Part shown: positions 26,316 through 35,443 of the stretch, piece after piece | Numbering within the stretch: position 1 is the stretch's first letter | Layout: every line of letters begins with the position of its first letter | Origin: Chitinophagaceae bacterium | GTDB taxonomy: Bacteria; Bacteroidota; Bacteroidia; Chitinophagales; Chitinophagaceae | Reading direction: 5' to 3' | NCBI GenBank assembly: GCA_004028765.1 | Contig: SAIX01000107.1 | Location: forward strand, 62,001 to 126,000 | DNA length: 64,000 nt | Position numbers and translations under genes: made by a program | Notes under the pieces: generated by a model | The model's input: the letters and a program-made list of their open reading frames with translations, nothing else | What the model was told of the DNA's origin: nothing | Databases searched by the model: none

Positions 26316-26350
26316 AAACCTCATTGCCCCCGTGGTCGTGAGGTTTTTTT
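26316..26350 (+). terminator. Terminator-like hairpin after the acyl-CoA dehydrogenase gene
   Basis: AAACCTCA (26316-26323) pairs with TGAGGTTT (26339-26346), followed by seven T. The remaining part of the 308-base spacer to 26546 shows no gene; a TATTTCTG near 26527 is a one-mismatch match to the -7 box. Confidence 0.5.
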
Positions 26351-26546
26351 CTGCGTTTTATTGCCGCAGGGTTGCAAAAAAACAAAGGTCTGTTTGATAG
26401 ACGGAGCCTTTACTCGAACCGGCTCATATTTTACCGATAGAAATCGCGTATTCAGGTGTTTTAACATTCAGTTAGTCCGCTTTTTTACCAATTTGCTGTC
26501 TGTTGAATTATCCACGCTGCGTTTATGAATTTTTATTTCTGCACAA

Positions 26547-27236
26547 ATGAGAAAAGTAATTATCGTAAACGATGACCGTGAAACCAGTTCCTCGCTGGAA
26601 GCTTTTTTGAAAACGCTTTCGGGAGTGATCATTACAGGGATTTACCTGAGTCTTACAGATGCAGAACCTTTTCTCGACAGTTCTGCCTGTGATATCCTGT
26701 TTGCACCAGTGTCCGCAGCGATGATGCTGATAGCAAGTGGAAAACGATTGCCGTTACTGGTCTGCACTTCAGAAGAGAAACAGCATTTACCGGAAAAAGC
26801 CAATAAAAACATTTTTGCCTGGCTACAGGCTCCTTTTACCAAAGAAAGGGTTTCGTCCCTGATACAGAACAGTGAATATTATATGCAGCACCAGGCCAAC
26901 TCAGCTAATGAAAAAAAAGGGTATGTATTTATCAAGTCAGATTACAAACTGATCAAAGTGAACCTTGCGGATATCCTTTACCTGTCAGGACTGCGAGACT
27001 ATACCCAGGTTTTTCTTCGCGGGAAAAATTCACCTCTTACCACGCTGCAGAATCTGAAAGATTTTGAAGAGAAATTACCTTCGGACGAATTTATCAGGGT
27101 GCACAGGTCTTATATCGTATCCGTTAGCCAGATAGACAGTATCAGCCGCAATGAGATTTCAATCGGTGCACATATCATCCCCATTGGCAATGCCTATCGC
27201 CCGGTACTCGATGCATTTATAGAAAAAAACTCCTGA
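26547..27236 (+). CDS. LytTR-type DNA-binding regulator with degenerate receiver domain
   Basis: A 229-residue protein. The N-terminal part (about 1-115) has the shape of a response-regulator receiver (KVIIVNDDRETSSSLEAFL), but where the phospho-acceptor Asp should lie the sequence is CDILFAPVS, without an Asp at that place. It is therefore probably phosphorylation-independent or controlled otherwise. Residues about 130-225 form the LytTR domain (FIKSDYKLIKVNLADILYLSG, then EFIRVHRSYIVSVSQID). No LytS-type kinase gene is adjacent. The stop codon lies within a terminator hairpin. Confidence 0.85.
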   Translation: MRKVIIVNDDRETSSSLEAFLKTLSGVIITGIYLSLTDAEPFLDSSACDILFAPVSAAMMLIASGKRLPLLVCTSEEKQHLPEKANKNIFAWLQAPFTKERVSSLIQNSEYYMQHQANSANEKKGYVFIKSDYKLIKVNLADILYLSGLRDYTQVFLRGKNSPLTTLQNLKDFEEKLPSDEFIRVHRSYIVSVSQIDSISRNEISIGAHIIPIGNAYRPVLDAFIEKNS

Positions 27237-27258
27237 GAAATTTCTGAGGAGTTTTTTT
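27229..27258 (+). terminator. Terminator overlapping the LytTR stop codon
   Basis: ACTCCT (27229-27234) pairs with AGGAGT (27247-27252), with a further GAAATTTC core, and is followed by a T-run. The stop codon TGA is part of the stem. Confidence 0.7.
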
Positions 27259-27283
27259 CTGTACCGATCTTCCGGTTAATTTA

Positions 27284-27634
27284 TCAGTGCCGGATACCCT
27301 GTTCGTCGAGTTCGGCCAGTGTTACTACAGGCAGATGGCTTTTCTTCATTTTTGAGATCACCAATGCACTTATTTTTTCTGCATCTTCCCGGTTCTCAAA
27401 GCCTTTATGGCCGGGTGCTGCAGGCATATATTCCTGGTGAATAAAGAGCGAATCGTTTGTGTAAATATCATATCCCCATCCTGCATCTGTATGATAGGTT
27501 TTGGCATACACATGAACAGCATCGCCATCTTTTTTTGTATGGCCTGTATAACGGATAATCATAAAAACAACAAGGGCTATCCCGAAAAAGAGAAAGCCCC
27601 CGTATTTTTTAATCAGCTGAATTGTAAGTGACAT
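27284..27634 (-). CDS. DUF4907 membrane-anchored protein
   Basis: About 116 residues from the ATG at 27634 (MSLTIQLIKK); an earlier start at 27694 would extend deep into the upstream kelch gene. One membrane helix (about 12-32) is followed by a small outer domain with WGYDIYTNDSLFIHQEYMPA and GHKGFENREDAEKISALVI, the DUF4907 pattern. Function is unknown. The start overlaps the end of the kelch lipoprotein gene by about 26 bases, implying coupled translation. In other Bacteroidota I recall DUF4907, kelch and DUF4270 genes side by side, as here. Confidence 0.82.
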   Translation of the reverse strand: MSLTIQLIKKYGGFLFFGIALVVFMIIRYTGHTKKDGDAVHVYAKTYHTDAGWGYDIYTNDSLFIHQEYMPAAPGHKGFENREDAEKISALVISKMKKSHLPVVTLAELDEQGIRH

Positions 27635-28640
27635 CGGGCTGGAATTCATCAATATCATCAAAATAATAAGTGCTGTTACGCCCACATGCAACAAAGCCCC
27701 TTCCTTTCACAGAAAAAGCAACCGCACCGCTGCGCTCAGATCTTTCATAAGTGGTTTTGCGTGCCCATGTATCGCTGGCGAAATCATATTCCCATGTTTT
27801 CTTTGTATAAGAACCGCTTTCGCCTACAGCGAGATAGCCTTTTGCACCGATCACAAAACCTACGGCATTGGTTCGGGCAATATCAGTGTAATCATCATCA
27901 TACGAATCGGTGCTGGAGTTGGTGATGTCACGCAGTTGTGTCCAGTTGCCGCTGGAAGGATCATACGACCAGAAATCGGTTACATTGGTTCCGTTATTGA
28001 TACCGGTAACTACATAAGCTTTGTTGTTATACACAAAAGCAACAGCACCCGAACGTTTGGTGCCGCCCAGGCTGATCTTCTGCACCCATGTACCTTTGTT
28101 ATTGGTGCCGCCGATGGGTGTGAATTCCCAGAGGTCTTTGGTGTATCCGCCATCGAAACCGGTGGTGATGTACCCTTTTCCGTTTATCCCGAATGCAACT
28201 GCATCATACCTTGCCGTACCGGCAAAATCGGCTTTCTGCGCCCAGGTATTGGTAGAAGGATCATATTCCCAGTTGTCGGTAAGGCGGTTCAGTCCGTCAT
28301 AACCTGTAGCGATATAGCCTTTGCTGCCGATAGTAAAACCCACCGCTGAATTTCTTGCCACACCGGGAAACTGCGCACGTTGAATCCAGTAATTTTTTAC
28401 GGGATCATAAGCCCAGAAATCGGTATAACGGTTGGTACCATCAAAACCGGTACCGATATAAGATGTGTCGTTAATGGTAAATGCAGCAGCTTCTGTGCGT
28501 GCGTTGCCTTCAAATTCAGAACGTTTAACCCAGTTCCCACTGGTGTCAGCAGCGCTGGTGGTTGTGCTGCTTTTGCTGCACGATAAGAAGAGAAGAACGA
28601 ATCCTGCCGGTAAGAAAAGTAAGTACTGTATTTTCTTCAT
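27609..28640 (-). CDS. Kelch-repeat beta-propeller lipoprotein
   Basis: A 343-residue protein with a lipoprotein signal ending LLFLSC (lipobox). At least six kelch repeats follow, each with the pattern R-x-x-A-V/A-x-F-x-I-x-x-K-G-Y-x-x-x-G-x-D/x-G and a W-x-Y-D-P-type strand (for example AVGFTIGSKGYIATGYDG, AVAFGINGKGYITTGFDG). The repeats would close into a single propeller at the cell surface or periplasm. It probably binds protein or glycan; no catalytic residues are evident. It is co-transcribed with the DUF4907 gene and divergent from the DUF4270 gene. Confidence 0.88.
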   Translation of the reverse strand: MKKIQYLLFLPAGFVLLFLSCSKSSTTTSAADTSGNWVKRSEFEGNARTEAAAFTINDTSYIGTGFDGTNRYTDFWAYDPVKNYWIQRAQFPGVARNSAVGFTIGSKGYIATGYDGLNRLTDNWEYDPSTNTWAQKADFAGTARYDAVAFGINGKGYITTGFDGGYTKDLWEFTPIGGTNNKGTWVQKISLGGTKRSGAVAFVYNNKAYVVTGINNGTNVTDFWSYDPSSGNWTQLRDITNSSTDSYDDDYTDIARTNAVGFVIGAKGYLAVGESGSYTKKTWEYDFASDTWARKTTYERSERSGAVAFSVKGRGFVACGRNSTYYFDDIDEFQPDVTYNSAD

Positions 28641-29020
28641 GTATCAAATTTTGCCTGAAATTATCCGTGGCTGCTTTCCATAAATCGTTAAAATGGATTT
28701 TCGGGTATTTTTTGCAGACGAATACAGGAATTTTATCGGCAGGGAGTGCCTGGAAATAACAACCGGCTTTCAGCAATCCTGAATTACAGATTGATAAGTT
28801 CTGAAAGAGAAATTATTTCATGCGCTGATTTTTACAGCAAGGTGTCTTGTAGCATATCCTGCTTTGAGTACCCCCGAAGATTTCATCCTGCCGATAAAAA
28901 AACTTGACTCATCGGCCAGGAATGCCTGTTTATCCATACTAACAATTTTGTAACAGCAGGGCTTTCTATTATTGCGCGGCCTGGCCGGATTTTATTCAAC
29001 GCATACTTTAAATTCCCCTG
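28641..29020. promoter_or_regulatory. 380-base divergent spacer between kelch and DUF4270 genes
   Basis: No convincing gene is seen. The stretch must contain the promoters of both the kelch/DUF4907 unit and the DUF4270 unit. A TACTTTAA near the DUF4270 start is only a partial match to the -7 box, and no clear operator palindrome was noticed. Confidence 0.3.
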
Positions 29021-30358
29021 ATGGGTTCGAAACGCTACTTATTACTGCTGATACTTGTTTTCTCCGGCTTTGCGGCCTGTAAAAAAGTGGATATCGGTTT
29101 TGGCGACCAGTTCCTGGATAATGGTTACACGCAGATCGTAAAAGTGGATTCATTTGATGTAGACCTCACCACCATTTACGTGGATTCATTTGTTACTTCC
29201 GGGAAAGGTGCGGCACTGGTCGGGAATTTGAAAGACCCTGTATTTGGTGCGATCAATGCGCAAACCTATCTCGAAATGGTTCCGCCGATTTATGGAGATA
29301 CATATGTCGACTCGTTTCGTTTTGCAAGTTATGATTCACTGGCAGTGGTGCTTCGCCCGAATAAATCCTGGTTTGGGGATACAACCAAACCTTTGCAGGT
29401 GGATGTGCATCGCCTCGCAGAACCCATCATCCCCTATGATAATGTTCTGCTGAATATTTATAATACCCGTTCGCTTGCCGTGCAACCCGCGCCACTGGGT
29501 TCAAAGAATATTTACCTCCGCCCCAATTCCGGGGATTCGATTGTTATCAGGATCAGTGATGTACTGGGAAAACAGTTGTTCAATAAATTTCTCGATCCGA
29601 ACGATGCAGATGTCAGGAGCAATGATGCCTTCCTGCAGTTTTTCTATGGCCTGCGAATCAGCTCGCCCAATGGTAACCAGTTAATCTTCGGTTCGAAAGA
29701 CAGTGTAACCATGCGTTTGTATTACCAGAAAGCCGGATTATACCGGGAGAAGCGTACCATTGATTTTAACCTCATCAATAAATCGCATCAGTTTAACGGC
29801 ATACAGGTCGACAGGTCTGGAACCGTTTTAAAAGACCTGGCAACAGTTAAGCAGATCAGGAGCAGCACTACGGGCAACACTGCGTATACATTGTATGCAG
29901 CAGGCGCTATGGCCAAAGTACGTTTCCCTACGATTCGTGATATCTTAAAGCTTCCCAGCTTCGCGAAAATATTAAAAGCGACTTTGGTGGTGCGGCCCCT
30001 GCGTGGCAGTTATGGAACCGGTTCATTTGTATTGCCACCTGAAATAAGATTGTCAACCACTACCCAGCTCAACCAGATCGGTTCTGATATAACGTTTCTC
30101 AACCAGAACGGGAATGCAGTAACCCAAACAGGTGGCCTCCGGATCGATAACCTTTATGGAGAAAACACAGATTATGCATATGACCTTACGCAATACATAC
30201 GTGCTGTGATGAATGATGCAACCATCAACCAGAACGGATTGCTGATTATTCCACCCAGCCCGGCATTAGAGAACCAGTTTGGCAGGCTTGTTTTGGGAAA
30301 TCATTCGAATGCAGACGGGAAAATGGAATTGCTGATCGTATACGCACAGGTACAATAA
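29021..30358 (+). CDS. DUF4270 lipoprotein
   Basis: A 445-residue protein with lipoprotein signal LLLILVFSGFAAC followed by the family start KKVDIGFGDQFLD. The body is beta-rich (FDVDLTTIYVDSFVTSGKGAALVGNLKDPVFG, in part), as in DUF4270, a Bacteroidota surface protein family of unknown function. Seven bases separate it from the following outer-membrane protein gene, so the two are one unit. It is divergent from the kelch/DUF4907 pair, and the four probably belong to one cell-surface system (inference). Confidence 0.88.
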   Translation: MGSKRYLLLLILVFSGFAACKKVDIGFGDQFLDNGYTQIVKVDSFDVDLTTIYVDSFVTSGKGAALVGNLKDPVFGAINAQTYLEMVPPIYGDTYVDSFRFASYDSLAVVLRPNKSWFGDTTKPLQVDVHRLAEPIIPYDNVLLNIYNTRSLAVQPAPLGSKNIYLRPNSGDSIVIRISDVLGKQLFNKFLDPNDADVRSNDAFLQFFYGLRISSPNGNQLIFGSKDSVTMRLYYQKAGLYREKRTIDFNLINKSHQFNGIQVDRSGTVLKDLATVKQIRSSTTGNTAYTLYAAGAMAKVRFPTIRDILKLPSFAKILKATLVVRPLRGSYGTGSFVLPPEIRLSTTTQLNQIGSDITFLNQNGNAVTQTGGLRIDNLYGENTDYAYDLTQYIRAVMNDATINQNGLLIIPPSPALENQFGRLVLGNHSNADGKMELLIVYAQVQ

Positions 30359-30365
30359 AAGAATT

Positions 30366-31631
30366 ATGCAATTGCAGAAAAAAATACTGAGTGGATTTTT
30401 GGCGCTGATCACAGGAACTGTAACGGTATCTGCGCAGAACAATACTTCGCCTTATTCGATCATCGGTATCGGTGATATCGAGAAAAGCAGCTTTGACCGT
30501 ACTTCCGGCATGGGGCACGCGGGGCTTGCGCTTTCATCAAACCGTTTTTTATACCAGGCCAACCCGGCATCTTTTGCAAAAATGGACGAACACTTTTTTT
30601 ATGCAGAAGTAAGTTCGCGTTATAAGTCGGTGAATTATTCCGGCAAACCAATCACTGACCCCGCAAACGGGCAATCATCCGATATCCAGTTCAAAAAAAT
30701 GGTGATTGCCATTAAACCTCTCCCTAAATGGGCGATCAGTGTAGGACTTCTTCCATTCAGTACGGCGAACTATTCGTTTGCTGCACAAAAAAGCATACAG
30801 GGCAGTAACCTTACTGCAGATGCTTATTATGAAGGATCCGGAAGCACCAACCTGTTTTATGTAACCAATGCATTTAATGTTACAAAGAATTTATACATCG
30901 GTTTACAGGCCTCTTACCTGTTTGGCCAGTTGCAGGAAAAAGAAACGCTTGGGGGTGATATCACAGACAGCTCACTGGTTACCACAAGAAATATTTTTCT
31001 CGGGAACCCTTACCTGAAACTGGGTGTGCAATACCGTTTCGCATTTAACAGGCAGCTCGATATTGCATTGGGTGCGACCATTTCAAATAAAACAAAACTG
31101 CAGGCCGATTATGGTTTGCTTGTAAAGAACGGATACAGCACCATCATCAACAATGAATATTACAAAACCAATTATTTCTCAATCCCGCTTACATACAGCG
31201 GTGGCATCGCAGCAATTTATAAGAATGCGTATACGGTAGCGGTGGATTATCAATACCAGGGATGGAGCACACTGAATTATACAGGTATCAACTATGCTTT
31301 GGTGAACAGTCAGCGTTTATCGGTTGGCGGGGAATACGCGAAAAAAATACCATACCTCAACCAGTTTATTGAGAAATATTTTTTGCAGACAGGTTTTTTT
31401 TATAGCAATTCTTACCTGCGTATTGCAGGGCAGCAACTGGCTGATTATGGCGCCACTTTCGGTGGTGGACTGCAATTGGCGAGAAGCGGCATGGGTTTAC
31501 AGGGCGCGATTGAGATCGGCAAGCGCGGAACAACAGATAATGGATTGATCAAGGAGAACTATACACAATTCAGCGTAACGCTGAGCTATCGCGATTTCTG
31601 GATATCACGTAAAATGAAGAAATACGATTGA
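30366..31631 (+). CDS. Outer-membrane beta-barrel protein (FadL/OmpP1-like)
   Basis: A 421-residue protein with signal peptide (ILSGFLALITGTVTVSAQ). The mature start NNTSPYSIIGIGDIEKSSFDRTSGMGHAGLALSS resembles the hatch of FadL-like transporters in Bacteroidota (first 20 residues at 25-44). The rest alternates aromatic and polar residues typical of barrel strands and ends FSVTLSYRDFWISRKMKKYD. Substrate is unknown. It directly follows the DUF4270 gene. A strong terminator lies downstream at 31697-31727. Confidence 0.8.
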   Translation: MQLQKKILSGFLALITGTVTVSAQNNTSPYSIIGIGDIEKSSFDRTSGMGHAGLALSSNRFLYQANPASFAKMDEHFFYAEVSSRYKSVNYSGKPITDPANGQSSDIQFKKMVIAIKPLPKWAISVGLLPFSTANYSFAAQKSIQGSNLTADAYYEGSGSTNLFYVTNAFNVTKNLYIGLQASYLFGQLQEKETLGGDITDSSLVTTRNIFLGNPYLKLGVQYRFAFNRQLDIALGATISNKTKLQADYGLLVKNGYSTIINNEYYKTNYFSIPLTYSGGIAAIYKNAYTVAVDYQYQGWSTLNYTGINYALVNSQRLSVGGEYAKKIPYLNQFIEKYFLQTGFFYSNSYLRIAGQQLADYGATFGGGLQLARSGMGLQGAIEIGKRGTTDNGLIKENYTQFSVTLSYRDFWISRKMKKYD

Positions 31632-31696
31632 TAAACGTTTACGATGCAGGGTATGCATTCCTGTGCGTACCGGCATTGTAGATTAACTAAGGGTGC

Positions 31697-31727
31697 GGGG
31701 AAGTAGTCTTACTTCCCCAATTTTTTT
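31697..31727 (+). terminator. Terminator after the DUF4270/outer-membrane protein unit
   Basis: Perfect 9-bp stem GGGGAAGTA / TACTTCCCC with a 4-nt loop, followed by AA and seven T. Confidence 0.85.
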
Positions 31728-31763
31728 CTATGGCTTTGCGGTTTATCTTTTTACCTTCGGAAG

Positions 31764-32933
31764 ATGAAGCTTTTTCTTCTTACCCCCGCAATCCTGTTGG
31801 CTTTCTTAGTAACGGCCCAGGAACAGAAACCCCATCACTTACTCATGCGTACAACCGGTAAACTGCCCGCTATTTCTTATGGTTTGGGAGAGGACAGGCT
31901 TGGTGGCGCCAAACTGGGATATATTGATACGAATGTATTGATGCGTGTCGTGGACTCCACTAAGGATATGTACAGTGTGCAATTGTCAAAATTCCATACA
32001 GCCTTTATCGACCGGGCTTATGTAAAACCGGATAGTGCGCAAAAGGAAAAACCTTTTTATTTAACGGGTTCTTTTAATGTGAAGGGAGATTCGGCATTTG
32101 ATTATGTAGGCATCAGCATGGAAGAAAGGCTGCCGTATAAAAGCTATATGGAGATCAACCCATCCCGTATTGTGCTTGAAATATACGGTGTGCAGAGCAA
32201 TACGAACTGGATCACACAATTGCAGTCGCTGAAAGAAGTGAAGAATGTGTATTATAACCAGGTGGAAGATGACGTGATGCGAGTTACGATAGAACTTCAG
32301 CACCGGCAGCATTGGGGTTACAGTATTTTTTATCGTGGTAAATACCTCGTGGTGAAGGTTAAACGGCAACCCGAAAAACTGGATCTGCGTTTTATGACCA
32401 TCGGCATAGATGCCGGACACGGGGGAACCAATGCCGGAACAGGAGGCATCAGCGCTAAATACGAGGAAAAATATTATACACTGCTGTTTGCAAAGCAACT
32501 GGAAAAACTGTTGAAGAAAAAGGGTGTGAAGAAAGTGATGATGACGCGCCATTCAGATACAACTTTTGATAACAAAGACCGGATCCTTTTTTTCCAGCAG
32601 GAAAACCCTGATTTTGTGATAAGCCTGCACCTGAACTCAAGCAATAACAAAGATGTGAACGGGGTAAGTACGTATTACAAACATATCGGCTTCCGGCCTT
32701 TAACGCAGGCGGTATTAAAGCGTATGCTTGAACTGAAGCTGAATGAATTCGGGAATGTTGGCAGTTTCAATTTTGTATTGAATGCCCCTACAGATTTTGT
32801 GAACTGCCTGTTAGAGATCGCTTTCCTGAGCAATACAGATGATGAGAAAAAAATTCTCCGCTCAAGCTTCCAGGAAGATGTTGCAAAGAAAGTGGTGATG
32901 GGGATGACGGATTGGGTAAAGTCGCTGAAGTGA
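31764..32933 (+). CDS. Exported N-acetylmuramoyl-L-alanine amidase (Amidase_3)
   Basis: A 389-residue protein with signal peptide (LFLLTPAILLAFLVTAQ). An N-terminal SH3-like/AMIN-like region (about 25-205) is followed by the zinc amidase domain (about 210-385). The zinc ligands are His in GIDAGHGG and Glu in KYEEKYY, then HLNSS. The final catalytic Glu is in NCLLEIAFLSN. The enzyme cleaves the bond between MurNAc and L-Ala in peptidoglycan during cell separation or turnover. It is a single gene preceded by the DUF4270-unit terminator. Confidence 0.92.
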   Translation: MKLFLLTPAILLAFLVTAQEQKPHHLLMRTTGKLPAISYGLGEDRLGGAKLGYIDTNVLMRVVDSTKDMYSVQLSKFHTAFIDRAYVKPDSAQKEKPFYLTGSFNVKGDSAFDYVGISMEERLPYKSYMEINPSRIVLEIYGVQSNTNWITQLQSLKEVKNVYYNQVEDDVMRVTIELQHRQHWGYSIFYRGKYLVVKVKRQPEKLDLRFMTIGIDAGHGGTNAGTGGISAKYEEKYYTLLFAKQLEKLLKKKGVKKVMMTRHSDTTFDNKDRILFFQQENPDFVISLHLNSSNNKDVNGVSTYYKHIGFRPLTQAVLKRMLELKLNEFGNVGSFNFVLNAPTDFVNCLLEIAFLSNTDDEKKILRSSFQEDVAKKVVMGMTDWVKSLK

Positions 32934-33161
32934 ATAATTCCGCATTCACGGATGGACGGATTCGGATTGTATTTAGAATTGAGAATTTTTACCACAAAGA
33001 AAGAAGGGTACAAGGTTCGCGGAGTGTGGGATATGCCTGTACCTGATTTCGGTATAAGGTGAGTGGTTGGCTCTTTTTCTCATGTCTTTACTCCTGCTAA
33101 AAAATTTGGAATCGTAAGGAGTAGCCTTCATTCACAGCAAAACTAATTTGTTATATCATGC

Positions 33162-33207
33162 AAAAGGGAGAGACAGATCAGGCAAACCCGATCTGTCTCT
33201 CCCTTTT
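33162..33207. terminator. Strong hairpin with perfect 18-bp arms
   Basis: Arms 33162-33179 and 33190-33207 are perfectly complementary, with a 10-nt loop. They begin with AAAA and end with TTTT, so the structure can work in both directions. It lies seven bases beyond the stop of the S9 peptidase gene and most likely terminates that transcript. The remainder of 32934-33161 shows no gene. Confidence 0.85.
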
Positions 33208-33213
33208 ATTGTA

Positions 33214-35367
33214 TCAGTGTTTAATAAACCGGTCGAAAAACTCAATCGTCCGCAGCATCTGGTCGATCCGCTGGCGGTTATTGCCGCTCCGGGTGATCTC
33301 ATGTGTGGCACCGGGATGCCGTACATATTCCACGGTTCTTCCCAGTACCTTTAAACTGCGGTATAACATTTCACCCTGTATCACCCCGGTACGCAGGTCG
33401 TTCTCTCCATGAAAAATGAGATAGGGTGTATGGATATTTTCTACATAAGTGATCGGCGATTCTCTTTCAAGATTGATTTTGGTTGCAGGTTCCCAGGGGT
33501 AGCCGCCAAAATAATTGGGGACAAGCCGCCATGCATTTCCTTCTCCAAAAAAAGTACGCAGATCATATACGCCCCTTTGTGAACAGGCCGCTTTAAAACG
33601 CTGGTCGTGGCCAATGATCCATGCAACAAGATAACCTGCATACGAACCTCCGGTAACAGCAAGACGGGACGTATCAATAAAACCACCTTCACGGGCTTTA
33701 TCCAGGTAAGTGAGTACATCCGTTGTAGGGCCCTTGCCCCAGTCGTTTATATTGGCGCGTAAAAAATCTGCCCCATAACCTCCTGAACCGCGCGGGTTGC
33801 CATATACCACCACATAACCTCTCGAACAGTAATACTGGAACTCATGCCACATCGAACTTTCGCCCGGGCCCCACATTGCAGTGGGTCCGCCATGGATATC
33901 GAGGATTGCTGGATATTTTTTCCCGGCTTCATAATTCGCAGGTTTCATGATCCAGTATTCAACGGTCAATCCTTTTTCATTTACAAAACTCTTCTTCTCG
34001 GGGAAGCTGATTTTCTTATTCTTTATCCAGTCGTAATTAAAGCTGCTCAGGCGAACAGTATTTTTCATCGAAGCATCTGCAGCATATAGTTCAGAAGGAT
34101 TGGCCACTTCTGTTTTAGCGAATACGAGTTTATTACCACGCAGGTCGAAACTGCTGATGCCGCTGTTAAAATCGGAGAGGGCTTCCACCTGTTTTGTTTT
34201 TACATCAACCCGGTATACAGGCGAACCTCCATTGCTCTGCGCACCGAAATAAATATATTTTTCATCGTTGCTCCATACCAGGTTGCCTTTGTTACGATCG
34301 AATGGAATATTGATGATATCATTCACAGAACCGTTGATTGGTATTATAGCGAGTGTGGGGATATCAACAAAAGAAGTATTGCCATACTGGAAAGCGATCC
34401 ATTTTCCGCTGGGAGAAAGTTTGGCGCTGTTATAGTTTTTTCCTTCTGCACCCAGCAGCATGTGGAGGTTTTTCCCATTTGCATCTGCGAGGAATATTTC
34501 GCTTTCGAGTGAACGGTCGGGATGTTGTTTATCATCCATATCTCCCACGATGAGTAATTGTTTGCCATCTGGTGTGAATTCTGCAGAATTGAAGCGATAA
34601 AACCCATGCGTAACTGCAACAGGTTGCGCACCAGGAATGGCATCTATCACAAAAAAATGGCTGAAACTCAGTTCGGCACTGGTGGTGGATTCTTCCTGGA
34701 AATTGAGTTTGTTGATGACCTTCGCCTTTTTATCGGCTACATTGTTATCAAGGTAAGCACGGATCTCTTCCATACTGCCATCAGGATCAGCTTTTGCAGT
34801 ATTCGGAAGAAGCTGCGCATTGTTATCAAATCCCGGTTTTTCATAAGGCCATTTCGGGATTTCTTTATTGGGGTTGAGTTCAGCATCTTTCAGCAATTCT
34901 TTCAGCGTAACACTGGAGGCAAAAAGGATCTTCTTTCCATCCGGGCTCCATTTTGGTGAAGTGGCGCCGTATTTGAATTTTGTGTACTGAACCGGTTCTC
35001 CACCATCAAAAGAAAGTACGAAAATCTGTGGCTTGCCATCGGCCGTTCTTACGAAAGCCAGTTGCTTGCCATCCGGGCTCCAGGCGGGTTGCGAAGCCGC
35101 TTCTTTGGCAGTTAAAGCCCTTGGTGGAGAAGAGCCATCTGTAGGGACCAGCCATAACTGGTTCTGGTAGCGGTATTCCCATTTGGTATCGCCATCGGGT
35201 TCGATCTGTGTAACAACAAAAGCAATTTTACTGCCATCGGGGCTGAGGCTAACGCTGCCTACCTGTTTGATGCGCAGCATATCAGTTACTTTGATCAGCT
35301 CCGTACCGTTTTGTGCAAAAACGTTTGCGGCTATCAGCAGTACCAGCAACAGGAAGAATTTTCTCAT
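33214..35367 (-). CDS. Secreted S9 family prolyl-oligopeptidase-type serine peptidase
   Basis: A 717-residue exported enzyme with signal peptide MRKFFLLLVLLIAANVFAQ. Residues about 30-420 form WD40/PD40-like beta-propeller repeats (SLSPDGSKIAFV, PAWSPDGKQLAF, PKWSPDGKKILF). Residues about 460-715 form the alpha/beta hydrolase domain with nucleophile Ser575 in GGSYAGY, acid Asp in HGENDLRTG, and His689 in GATHEI. It is probably a dipeptidyl- or acylaminoacyl-peptidase acting in the periplasm. The single gene is divergent from a CMD-type gene. Confidence 0.93.
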   Translation of the reverse strand: MRKFFLLLVLLIAANVFAQNGTELIKVTDMLRIKQVGSVSLSPDGSKIAFVVTQIEPDGDTKWEYRYQNQLWLVPTDGSSPPRALTAKEAASQPAWSPDGKQLAFVRTADGKPQIFVLSFDGGEPVQYTKFKYGATSPKWSPDGKKILFASSVTLKELLKDAELNPNKEIPKWPYEKPGFDNNAQLLPNTAKADPDGSMEEIRAYLDNNVADKKAKVINKLNFQEESTTSAELSFSHFFVIDAIPGAQPVAVTHGFYRFNSAEFTPDGKQLLIVGDMDDKQHPDRSLESEIFLADANGKNLHMLLGAEGKNYNSAKLSPSGKWIAFQYGNTSFVDIPTLAIIPINGSVNDIINIPFDRNKGNLVWSNDEKYIYFGAQSNGGSPVYRVDVKTKQVEALSDFNSGISSFDLRGNKLVFAKTEVANPSELYAADASMKNTVRLSSFNYDWIKNKKISFPEKKSFVNEKGLTVEYWIMKPANYEAGKKYPAILDIHGGPTAMWGPGESSMWHEFQYYCSRGYVVVYGNPRGSGGYGADFLRANINDWGKGPTTDVLTYLDKAREGGFIDTSRLAVTGGSYAGYLVAWIIGHDQRFKAACSQRGVYDLRTFFGEGNAWRLVPNYFGGYPWEPATKINLERESPITYVENIHTPYLIFHGENDLRTGVIQGEMLYRSLKVLGRTVEYVRHPGATHEITRSGNNRQRIDQMLRTIEFFDRFIKH

Positions 35368-35417
35368 AGTATTTGATTGAAGAGGGAAAATACAAAGAAA
35401 TCACCGGCAGGCTTTGC

Positions 35418-35425
35418 TATTTTTG
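35418..35425 (+). promoter_or_regulatory. -7 box (TATTTTTG) of the CMD-type gene
   Basis: An exact TAnnTTTG match. It places the transcription start near 35432, just before the ATG at 35444, which supports that start over the in-frame ATG at 35414. Confidence 0.5.
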
Positions 35426-35443
35426 GGGCAAAAAACGACCGAT

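Noticed and set aside
26292-26528. 78-codon frame between the acyl-CoA dehydrogenase and LytTR genes
   Set aside because: It runs through a terminator hairpin, has no convincing signal or family pattern, and looks like chance coding in a spacer.
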